From Chitinophagaceae bacterium (GTDB lineage: Bacteria > Bacteroidota > Bacteroidia > Chitinophagales > Chitinophagaceae), in the NCBI GenBank assembly GCA_025924755.1, contig JAICHT010000023.1, positions 1 through 20,936 on the forward strand: 20,936 nucleotides of DNA, written 5' to 3'. Under the pieces are notes generated by a model. That model did no database searches. It was not told the origin of the DNA and saw only the letters and a list, made by a program, of their open reading frames with translations. Both the position numbers and the translations under genes were made by a program. Shown here one piece after another: positions 14,951 to 20,936 of the stretch. How positions within the stretch are numbered: the first letter of the stretch is position 1; every line of letters starts with the position of its first letter.

Positions 14951-16756
14951 TCAGCTTAATTCGATTCCAATCTTTTTCATCAATATGGAAGCATTCAAAC
15001 TGGTACAAACGCCTTCCTTCAATTTATAATCAAAATACAGTTCCTCTCCTGCTACCTGCACATCAAAATGATAGTTTTCAATGGATTGCGGAAATCTTTG
15101 TTCCAGTGCCGCCAACTCTACATCGTGTGTGGCAATAACAGCCGTAGCGCCTTCTTTAATTAGTTGTTGCATCAGGGCTTTTGAACCGGTATGACGGTCT
15201 AAAGAATTGGTGCCGCGCAATATTTCATCCAGCAAAATAAACACAGGCTCATGGCGGTTTACAGCTTCAATAATGGTTTTAAGTTTCTTTAGCTCCGCAT
15301 AAAAAGTGGATGTATTTTCTGCAAGGTTATCTGCTATACGCATACTGCTCATAATATGCACCGGCGACATCACAAATACCTGTGCGCAAACGGGAGCACC
15401 CATTTGGGCAAGTACCATATTAACACCCAGGCTGCGCAGAAAAGTGCTTTTACCTGCCATATTAGAACCGGTTATCAGTCCAATTTTGGATGCACCTTCC
15501 AAAGTAAAATTGTTATTGATCCGCTGCGGTGCCGGTATTAAGGGATGACCGATCTTTTGCCCATTTAAATAAAAGCCGGTATCCTTAAACTGCGGAACGC
15601 ACCAATCTGGCTGGTTAAAATGCAAAGTAGCGAGGCTATTGAGCACTTCTGTTTCTGCTATTAATGTAAACCATTTAGCTACCTGATGTTTATTTCTCTG
15701 TTTCCATTGGTGAAGTGCTATGGATTGCCGCACATTCCATAATAAAAAGGTGTTTAAACCAAAGAGTCCAAAAAGAGAGTTTCCCAAATCAAACCGGTCT
15801 AAAATAATTTTTAATCGTTTTATTTGAAGTGAAGCTTGTTCATTATCAACCTTTACTTCGTTTTGCAGGTTTTTCAGCAATACACTTTTAAAGGAAGCAG
15901 TTTCCATCCACTGCATTAAATTAAATAAAGTAGCCACCTCTTTTGCAATGCCTGTAAGCTGCGCATAATTAGCAGCAGCTTTCCGGCTTATTACAGAAGA
16001 AATAATAAGATATAATATATACAAAGCCGAAAATAAACCCGAAGGAATCACTCCTAAAATAGTGGCGATAACAGAACCGACAGTTAGCATAGCGTATATG
16101 GTAACGCCTGCCTTCCACCTGCTGCCGGTAAAATAATTTTCATCCTGCTGCAACCAGGCCTCAATTTTTTTTTCGGTAGCTATAGTAACTGGCGTTTGCA
16201 TAGCAAGTGCAGCACACTCCTGCCGCCACGAGTGTTGCGGCGTAATTTCCATTATAGCCTCATGGCGTAGTTGTATATCATCTACAGGTAAAGGATATAA
16301 AAGATTGGTGGCCAGCAATTTTTTTCCCTGCTCGGTATAGCAGCGGTTCATATATTGGAACAAGGAAGCTTTTCCAAAAAGGTCAAAATCATTAGCATAC
16401 GGATGCGCTTCAGGAATAAAATTGCTGCCATCGAACCTGTTGATATAATCTCCTTTTAAGATTTCCAGTTCTTCTTCATTTAGCTGGATTAACCTTCGCA
16501 CATGAGCAATTTTCTGTTTATTATTTACATCAAAAGAAACTATGACCAGAAAAAAAGCGAATCCAACTGCAACGGCAATCCATCCCCACGCACCTGTTGA
16601 AACAAAAATCTTGTAGGCGACAAACGTGGTAACAATAAATATCAGCAATCGCATCCAGCCTAAAAGGTTCTGCTTTTTTAATAACTGAGCCAATATCCCT
16701 TCTTGTTTTTCCTTTTCCTGTGTATAAATGCCTGCAGGCAAATTAGTAGTATCCAT
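14951..16756 (-). CDS. Membrane-anchored MutS-family ATPase
   Basis: A 601-residue protein with the MutS C-terminal ATPase but not the N-terminal mismatch-recognition domains. Near the N-terminus two membrane helices lie at about 34-53 and 57-75. Further hydrophobic segments lie at about 217-257 and 325-345, within what corresponds to the MutS core/lever helices. The ATPase shows Walker A TGSNMAGKST (429-438), DNLAENTSTFYAEL (476-489), Walker B FILLDEILRGT (506-516) and ATHD (542-545). The motifs look intact, so ATP binding is likely. Known MutS and MutS2 proteins act on DNA; what a membrane-bound form does is not established. ATG 16756 is preferred, with a TTACTTTA box just upstream; ATG 16801 would add 15 residues. 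Confidence 0.88.
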   Translation of the reverse strand: MDTTNLPAGIYTQEKEKQEGILAQLLKKQNLLGWMRLLIFIVTTFVAYKIFVSTGAWGWIAVAVGFAFFLVIVSFDVNNKQKIAHVRRLIQLNEEELEILKGDYINRFDGSNFIPEAHPYANDFDLFGKASLFQYMNRCYTEQGKKLLATNLLYPLPVDDIQLRHEAIMEITPQHSWRQECAALAMQTPVTIATEKKIEAWLQQDENYFTGSRWKAGVTIYAMLTVGSVIATILGVIPSGLFSALYILYLIISSVISRKAAANYAQLTGIAKEVATLFNLMQWMETASFKSVLLKNLQNEVKVDNEQASLQIKRLKIILDRFDLGNSLFGLFGLNTFLLWNVRQSIALHQWKQRNKHQVAKWFTLIAETEVLNSLATLHFNQPDWCVPQFKDTGFYLNGQKIGHPLIPAPQRINNNFTLEGASKIGLITGSNMAGKSTFLRSLGVNMVLAQMGAPVCAQVFVMSPVHIMSSMRIADNLAENTSTFYAELKKLKTIIEAVNRHEPVFILLDEILRGTNSLDRHTGSKALMQQLIKEGATAVIATHDVELAALEQRFPQSIENYHFDVQVAGEELYFDYKLKEGVCTSLNASILMKKIGIELS

Positions 16757-17047
16757 ATTATAGGGCGTTAAAGTAAGATAATTGAATGGATTAAAATTCA
16801 TAATGCTCTACCCCCCATAGTTATTTGAAATTCAATATATGCCTAAAGAATTACTATTAAATAGCACAACTCATCCATATATGTATCCTGCTTTATGGGA
16901 CTTTTTTTCAACAAAAGCACTGTCTGATAGCATAAACAGCCGGGTAATACTTTTCATTTATAGCAGATATAAGGCAATATCAATACTTTATTGTATCTTA
17001 ATGTCATGGCATCTTCTTTGTTTTTAATATGCCTAAATTAGAACTTC

Positions 17048-17308
17048 ATGACACTTCAATACTTTCACGCATTAAATAAAGAGAAGCAACAGGATGTGAT
17101 ATTGAGGAATGGAACCTTCTTAATGGAAAGGACAGACGGCCCTTTTAAAATTATGCTTTACCAGTTGGAAGATTTTTATGTGGAAGTGTATATTTTGATC
17201 CCTCATAATAAGGTAGCTTTATTCCGGTGCTTTGATACGCTGGAGTTATTAGATCCCTATCTAAAAGATATTAATTTATCCGGCCTGATGCAGGAGGTTT
17301 TTTCCTGA
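17048..17308 (+). CDS. Small conserved-looking hypothetical protein
   Basis: An 86-residue protein with no signal peptide or membrane helix. The composition is that of a folded soluble protein: a first helix (YFHALNKEKQQDVILRNGTF), then strands (KIMLYQLEDFYVEVYILIP, KVALFRCFDTLELLDPYLKD) and a short C-terminal helix. I recognise no catalytic motif. The ATG at 17048 is the only good start. It lies 131 bases before the EamA gene on the same strand. The 291 bases upstream, back to the MutS-like gene start, hold only AT-rich DNA and a repeated ATATGCCTAAA (16837 and 17027). Function unknown. Confidence 0.6.
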   Translation: MTLQYFHALNKEKQQDVILRNGTFLMERTDGPFKIMLYQLEDFYVEVYILIPHNKVALFRCFDTLELLDPYLKDINLSGLMQEVFS

Positions 17309-17439
17309 AACATTATTTTCAATTCCAATATTAGTGCTTATTTAGTATCTATCCATGCTTCATTTCCATTGATAATAATTTCTTTTCCAGATTACCGCGG
17401 GCTTAACTTAGCTATTTAGAAAGTTGCATTTTCCATGCT

Positions 17440-18285
17440 ATGTTAGTTTTTATATTAGCCTTAAGAGTATTATTAAGCCCATTAACCAATGTTTACCAAA
17501 AAAGATTAACGGAACAAGGAGCGCACTCTTTGTTTATTGTAGCATTAACCTACCTGGTAATTGCTATTTTATTTCTACCCTTTTTAGCCTCCTCCACAGC
17601 TTTATCACCTACATTCTGGGTCACTATTTTAGAAGCGTCTGTTATTGATGCACTCGGAAATGTCTTTCTTGTCAAATCATTAGAAACTACGGAGCTGTCC
17701 GTATTTGGCCCTATTAACTCCTTCAAACCAGGCGTAGCGCTGGTGATTGGTTATTTTCTTTTGAAGGAAATACCCACTACAAATGCGTTGATCGGTGTTT
17801 GTATTATTATAGCAGGCAGCATATTACTTACCCGAAGGAAAACCGGCATTTCGGTTAATAACAAAGGGTTGTTTTACCGTATTACGGGTATTGTTTGTTC
17901 GTCCTTTGGTGCTGTGCTCATTAAAAAGGCAATTACTTATTCCAACCCACAGGTTGCAATTCTATACTGGGCTATGATGGCAATCCCATTTTTTGCACTT
18001 ATCATCATTCTTTTTTATAAAAGCAGTATCAACCGGAATATGCAACTGCTTAAGGAAAACCAAAAGACATACCTGTGGTTGTTTATTACCTACAGTATGA
18101 TGCAATATGTAACGGCCCTGTCTTTTAAAATCACATTTGTTGGATATTCACTGGCTGTATTTCAATTATCCTCTATCGTAAGTATATTTTTGGGCTACCG
18201 GTATTTTAATGAAAAAGGAATTTTTTTAAAGCTTTTTAGTGCTTTAATAATGATAGCAGGAACCTTGCTTATTTTATGGCACTAG
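17440..18285 (+). CDS. EamA-family (DMT superfamily) transporter
   Basis: A 281-residue inner-membrane protein with about ten membrane helices in two EamA halves. The first half ends near residue 130 with IPTTNALIGVCIIIAGSILL, and the second near 280 with FLKLFSALIMIAGTLLILWH. Both halves carry the family-like sequence before their last helix (VFGPINSFKPGVALVIGYFL; YSLAVFQLSSIVSIFLGYRY). Drug/metabolite transporters export amino acids, metabolites or other small molecules; the substrate here is unknown. The ATG at 17440 places the first helix directly at the N-terminus, as usual. A weak hairpin lies downstream at 18348-18369. Confidence 0.88.
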   Translation: MLVFILALRVLLSPLTNVYQKRLTEQGAHSLFIVALTYLVIAILFLPFLASSTALSPTFWVTILEASVIDALGNVFLVKSLETTELSVFGPINSFKPGVALVIGYFLLKEIPTTNALIGVCIIIAGSILLTRRKTGISVNNKGLFYRITGIVCSSFGAVLIKKAITYSNPQVAILYWAMMAIPFFALIIILFYKSSINRNMQLLKENQKTYLWLFITYSMMQYVTALSFKITFVGYSLAVFQLSSIVSIFLGYRYFNEKGIFLKLFSALIMIAGTLLILWH

Positions 18286-18347
18286 ATATCACTTTGGTTG
18301 TTAAAAGCCCATCCTGCAAATACTGATAGTAAAGGAAATCTTAAATA

Positions 18348-18369
18348 GCCATCCACAGCATTGGATGGC
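18348..18369 (+). terminator. Possible weak terminator after the EamA gene
   Basis: GCCATCC and GGATGGC form a perfect 7-base-pair stem with an 8-base loop, 63 bases after the EamA stop codon. No T-run follows on the plus strand, so the assignment is weak. Confidence 0.25.
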
Positions 18370-18423
18370 CTCCATGTAAATAATTCAATAGCATTTGAAA
18401 TTCTATAAAGCTGGTAAAAAGAA

Positions 18424-18449
18424 AGAAAGTGGCAGTACTGCCACTTTCT
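18424..18449 (-). terminator. Perfect 26-base palindrome, terminator of tRNA-Pro
   Basis: The half-site AGAAAGTGGCAGT (18424-18436) is followed immediately by its exact reverse complement (18437-18449). Read on the minus strand, downstream of the tRNA, the hairpin is followed by TTCTTTTT, which fits an intrinsic terminator. It begins ten bases past the mature tRNA 3' end. Confidence 0.8.
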
Positions 18450-18459
18450 AAAGCTATAG

Positions 18460-18533
18460 TCGGGATGACAAGATTCGAACTTGCGACCCCACGCCCCCCA
18501 GACGTGTGCGCTACCGGGCTGCGCTACATCCCG
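18460..18533 (-). tRNA. tRNA-Pro (anticodon GGG)
   Basis: On the minus strand a complete 74-base cloverleaf folds. The acceptor is CGGGATG with CATCCCG and discriminator A. The D arm is GCGC with GCGC, and the anticodon stem is CACGT with GCGTG (one G-T pair). The loop CTGGGGG gives anticodon GGG. The T arm is GCAAG-TTCGAAT-CTTGT. CCA is not encoded. It would read CCC and CCU proline codons. A TAAATTTG box lies upstream and a palindromic terminator downstream, so it appears to be a single-gene transcript. It is divergent from the dihydroorotase-like gene. Confidence 0.96.
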
Positions 18534-18548
18534 AATACAATAGGGCTG

Positions 18549-18556
18549 CAAATTTA
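18549..18556 (-). promoter_or_regulatory. Candidate -7 box for tRNA-Pro
   Basis: TAAATTTG on the minus strand is an exact match to TAnnTTTG, 15 bases before the tRNA 5' end. No TTG lies at the usual 19-21 base distance; the position holds a T-rich stretch. Confidence 0.42.
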
Positions 18557-18566
18557 CAATTTAAAA

Positions 18567-18601
18567 TTGCATAGTAAAATTCAAAACAAGATTTATCTTC
18601 G
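18567..18601 (+). promoter_or_regulatory. Candidate promoter for the dihydroorotase-like operon
   Basis: TATCTTCG (18594-18601) matches seven of eight positions of TAnnTTTG and lies seven bases before the ATG. A TTG is found 24 bases upstream (18567-18569), somewhat farther than usual. Confidence 0.32.
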
Positions 18602-18608
18602 CTCCTTA

Positions 18609-19877
18609 ATGAAAGTCTTAATAAAAGGCACACAAATAATAGATTCTTCTTCTACTTTTCATTTGCAGTTTGTTGATGTTTTTATTTCCGATGGTATAAT
18701 AACTGCTATTCAACCCAATCTTACTATAGATGCCGACCAGGTTATTGATATGCCGGGTTTGCAGGTATCGCCGGGCTGGGTAGATGTGTTTGCCAATTTT
18801 TGCGACCCGGGTTATGAGTTCAAAGAAACTTTGGAAAGCGGGTGTGCTGCGGCGGCGGCTGGCGGCTATACCGATGTGATGATTATCCCTAACACCTCTC
18901 CTGCTTTGCATAATAAATCTTCTATTGAATATATTGCACAAAAAAGCAGCCGGCTACCGGTAAGCATACATCCTATCGGCGCCATTACCAAAAACACAGA
19001 AGGGAAAGAACTGGCAGAAATGTATGATATGCACCAAAGCGGCGCTATTGCTTTTAGTGACGGAACCAATCCGCTTCAATCATCGGGTGTATTATTAAAA
19101 GCACTGCAATATGTAAAGGCAATAGACGCAGTCATCATTCAATTGCCGGATGATAAAAATATCAGCGCCAATGGATTGATGAACGAAGGTATAGTATCTA
19201 CCCGGCTGGGACTACCCGGCAAGCCTGCAATTGCGGAAGAACTGATGATTGCACGGGATATAGAACTGGCTAAATATACAGGCTCAAAAATTCATTTTAC
19301 GGGAGTTTCTACCAAAAAAGGAATAGACACCATAACTGCCGCTAAAAAAGAGGGAGTATCGGTTAGCTGCTCTGTTACTCCCTACCATTTATTTTTTTGT
19401 GATGAGGACCTGACAGATTATGACAGCAACCTGAAAGTAAACCCGCCTTTGCGTACTGCATCCGACCGGGAGGCTTTGCAACAAGCTGTATTAAATGGTG
19501 AAGTAGATTGCATAGCCACCCATCATTTTCCGCAGGATACCGATCATAAAATGGTGGAATTTGAATATGCTAAAAATGGTATGATTGGTTTACAAACCGG
19601 TTTTGCCATTTTAAAAACTGTTTTACCCCAGGTAAGTATAGAACAATTCGTAAAGTTGCTTAGTACCAATCCAAGAAAGTTGTTTCATTTGCCCACAGCA
19701 GCCGTAGCTAAAGGAAATGCAGCTTGCCTCACTTTATTTTCGGGCGATAAAAGCTGGCAGTTCAACGGCAGCGATATCAAATCAAAATCAAAGAATTCGC
19801 CTTTCGTTGGCATGCAATTAACCGGCAAACCAATAGGAATTATTAATAAAGACAAAGTATTTTTGAGCCAACAATAA
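18609..19877 (+). CDS. Dihydroorotase-family protein lacking catalytic residues
   Basis: A 422-residue amidohydrolase-fold protein related to dihydroorotase, the third enzyme of pyrimidine synthesis. Fold landmarks are kept: PGWVDV (55-60), MIIPNTSP (91-98), AFSDG (148-152), NLKVNPPLRT (274-283) and a C-terminal beta part. The active site is not. DVHVHLR becomes DVFANFC (59-65), losing both metal-binding His and the substrate Arg. HxxHVST becomes HFTGVST (229-235), losing a His. ATDHAPH becomes ATHHFPQ (303-309), losing the catalytic Asp. It is likely a non-catalytic homologue, like the PyrC' partner of aspartate transcarbamoylase in some bacteria. The ATG at 18609 is chosen because the longer frame only reads through the antisense of tRNA-Pro. 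DUF4199 and GT2 genes follow directly. Confidence 0.87.
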   Translation: MKVLIKGTQIIDSSSTFHLQFVDVFISDGIITAIQPNLTIDADQVIDMPGLQVSPGWVDVFANFCDPGYEFKETLESGCAAAAAGGYTDVMIIPNTSPALHNKSSIEYIAQKSSRLPVSIHPIGAITKNTEGKELAEMYDMHQSGAIAFSDGTNPLQSSGVLLKALQYVKAIDAVIIQLPDDKNISANGLMNEGIVSTRLGLPGKPAIAEELMIARDIELAKYTGSKIHFTGVSTKKGIDTITAAKKEGVSVSCSVTPYHLFFCDEDLTDYDSNLKVNPPLRTASDREALQQAVLNGEVDCIATHHFPQDTDHKMVEFEYAKNGMIGLQTGFAILKTVLPQVSIEQFVKLLSTNPRKLFHLPTAAVAKGNAACLTLFSGDKSWQFNGSDIKSKSKNSPFVGMQLTGKPIGIINKDKVFLSQQ

Positions 19878-19883
19878 CTGTTT

Positions 19884-20405
19884 ATGGAACCATCAAAACC
19901 AATGACACATATAACCGCTGGCCTTTTAATTGCCGGGATGTTATTTGTATATTTCATTGTTATCAGCTTTTTAAATTTAACCACAACTGCAGGCATTAAT
20001 TTTATCCAATACGCAATAATTATTGGGGGATTAATATTTGTGGTAAAGCAATATGGAAAAGCGCACAACTACCACGAAAGCTTTGGAAACCTTTTTGCAT
20101 TTGGCTTTAAATCCACTGCTGTTTTTACGATCCTGTATATTGTATTGTTAACTGTGTTTTTTCTTCTTTTCCCGGAAATTAAAGAAAAATCTTTTGAAGT
20201 AGCCCGCCAGCAAATGGAAAAACAAAAAAGCCTGTCGGATGAGGATATTGAAAAAGGCATTCAAATGGCAAGAAAATTTTTCTGGGTCGGTGTTGTAGGT
20301 GGTACTATGTTTATATTGGTGCTGCTTGGGGCTATTGGCTCTGCCATAGGGGCTGCGCTTACCAAAAAGAATCCGTATAATCCTTTAGATCAACTTAGTG
20401 TATAA
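19884..20405 (+). CDS. DUF4199 family membrane protein
   Basis: A 173-residue inner-membrane protein matching my recollection of DUF4199, a family seen mainly in Bacteroidota. It has four hydrophobic segments, about 9-30, 37-55, 72-95 and 132-158. A charged cytoplasmic or periplasmic stretch (residues about 99-128, including KSFEVARQQMEKQKSLSDED) lies between the third and fourth. The end KKNPYNPLDQLSV is soluble. No enzymatic motif is visible and the function is unknown. It starts six bases after the dihydroorotase-like gene, and its stop overlaps the glycosyltransferase start by one base, so the three genes are likely co-transcribed and coupled. Confidence 0.85.
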   Translation: MEPSKPMTHITAGLLIAGMLFVYFIVISFLNLTTTAGINFIQYAIIIGGLIFVVKQYGKAHNYHESFGNLFAFGFKSTAVFTILYIVLLTVFFLLFPEIKEKSFEVARQQMEKQKSLSDEDIEKGIQMARKFFWVGVVGGTMFILVLLGAIGSAIGAALTKKNPYNPLDQLSV

Positions 20406-20936
20406 TGGACGTTTCAATTGTTGTTCCGCTTTTTAACGAAGACGAATCTTTGCCTGAATTATGTGCATGGATACAACGCGTATGCGAAGCCAATACTTTT
20501 TCATATGAAATCATTTTGGTGGATGACGGAAGTACGGATGACAGTTGGAAAGTGATTGAACAGTTACGGGAAGGCAATGCTAATATTAAAGCAATTAAAT
20601 TTCAACGCAATTATGGAAAATCGGCGGCGCTGAACGAAGGGTTTAAAGCAGTAAAAGGAGATGTGGTGATTACGATGGATGCCGATATGCAGGACAGTCC
20701 TGATGAAATTCCGGGTTTGCGAACAATGATATTGGAAGGCGGTTACGACCTGGTGAGCGGATGGAAAAAAGTACGGCACGATAATACTCTCACTAAAAAT
20801 ATTCCATCAAAATTTTTTAATGCCGTTACGCGTAAGGTATCTCATATATACCTGCACGATTTTAATTGTGGCCTGAAGGCTTACCGGAAAAAAGTGGTAA
20901 AAAGTATTGAGGTATATGGCGAAATGCATCGATACA
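20405..20936 (+). CDS. Family 2 glycosyltransferase (DPM1/GtrB-like), cut by window end
   Basis: The first 177 residues of a GT2 enzyme. MDVSIVVPLFNEDESLPEL opens the GT-A fold; VDDGSTDD (39-46) and the DxD-type MDADMQDSP (91-99) bind the nucleotide sugar and metal. FQRNYGKSAALNEGF (67-80) and HDFNCGLKAYRK (151-162) are typical of the dolichyl/polyprenyl-phosphate sugar transferases (DPM1, GtrB, ArnC). Such enzymes load a sugar onto a lipid carrier at the inner membrane. C-terminal membrane helices, if any, lie beyond the window. The ATG overlaps the DUF4199 stop as TAATG. Confidence 0.92.
   Translation, partial: MDVSIVVPLFNEDESLPELCAWIQRVCEANTFSYEIILVDDGSTDDSWKVIEQLREGNANIKAIKFQRNYGKSAALNEGFKAVKGDVVITMDADMQDSPDEIPGLRTMILEGGYDLVSGWKKVRHDNTLTKNIPSKFFNAVTRKVSHIYLHDFNCGLKAYRKKVVKSIEVYGEMHRY

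Noticed and set aside
16839..17027. 62-residue plus-strand frame and a repeated ATATGCCTAAA 11-mer (16837, 17027)
   Set aside because: The composition is not protein-like, and a single 11-base repeat in AT-rich DNA is likely chance.
18282..18551. 89-residue minus-strand frame over the tRNA
   Set aside because: It runs across the tRNA and its terminator; not a plausible gene.
18429..18608. In-frame 60-residue N-terminal extension of the dihydroorotase-like protein (MTRFELATPRPP...)
   Set aside because: It is translation of the tRNA-Pro antisense and its terminator; such peptides are a well-known artefact.

Overview
The window looks like an ordinary chromosomal segment of a Bacteroidota bacterium, most likely a member of the Chitinophagaceae. 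The evidence is the AT-rich base composition, the lack of clear Shine-Dalgarno sites, several matches to the Bacteroidota promoter pattern (TTG, a spacer of about 19-21, then TAnnTTTG), and families typical of that phylum: a TonB-dependent receptor with a carboxypeptidase-regulatory-like N-terminal domain, DUF4199, short lipoproteins with a Cys lipobox, and an ECF sigma factor paired with a one-TM anti-sigma-like protein. I see no phage, transposon, CRISPR array or rRNA.

Layout. 1-696 (-): 5' part of homogentisate 1,2-dioxygenase. 903-1409 (+): YfcE-type phosphodiesterase, convergent with a four-TM histidine-bearing membrane protein (1423-1896, -). 2091-6376 (+): TPR lipoprotein, ribulose-phosphate 3-epimerase and a stand-alone TonB-dependent receptor. 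6640-8891 (+): PhoH-like ATPase with a TTG start, a small lipoprotein and inorganic pyrophosphatase. 8922-9683 (-): SH3/NlpC-P60 peptidase. 9792-10716 (+): sigma factor and membrane partner. 10998-12771 (+): manganese catalase overlapping a DsbA-like CxxS protein. 12930-13958 (-): lipoprotein of unknown family with a TIM-barrel-like pattern. 14132-14395 (+): small acidic protein. 14494-14760 (-): KGG-repeat stress protein. 14951-16756 (-): membrane-anchored MutS-like ATPase. 17048-18285 (+): small hypothetical protein and an EamA transporter. 18460-18533 (-): tRNA-Pro(GGG) with a palindromic terminator. 18609-20936 (+): catalytically degenerate dihydroorotase homologue, DUF4199 protein and the start of a GT2 glycosyltransferase, packed as an operon.

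How genes may work together. 10998-14760 reads as a loose stress neighbourhood: peroxide removal by Mn catalase, a thioredoxin-fold partner translated from an overlapping frame, a disordered acidic protein and a KGG protein. The sigma/anti-sigma pair just upstream could be a regulator, but the sequence does not prove it. The last three genes probably share a transcript and suggest a membrane or cell-surface lipid-glycosylation role alongside a dihydroorotase-fold pseudoenzyme.

I did not find an obviously new multi-gene system. The best leads are the dihydroorotase homologue missing its metal ligands, the catalase/CxxS overlap, the membrane-anchored MutS homologue, the TIM-barrel-like lipoprotein and the leader hairpin before the PhoH-like gene.
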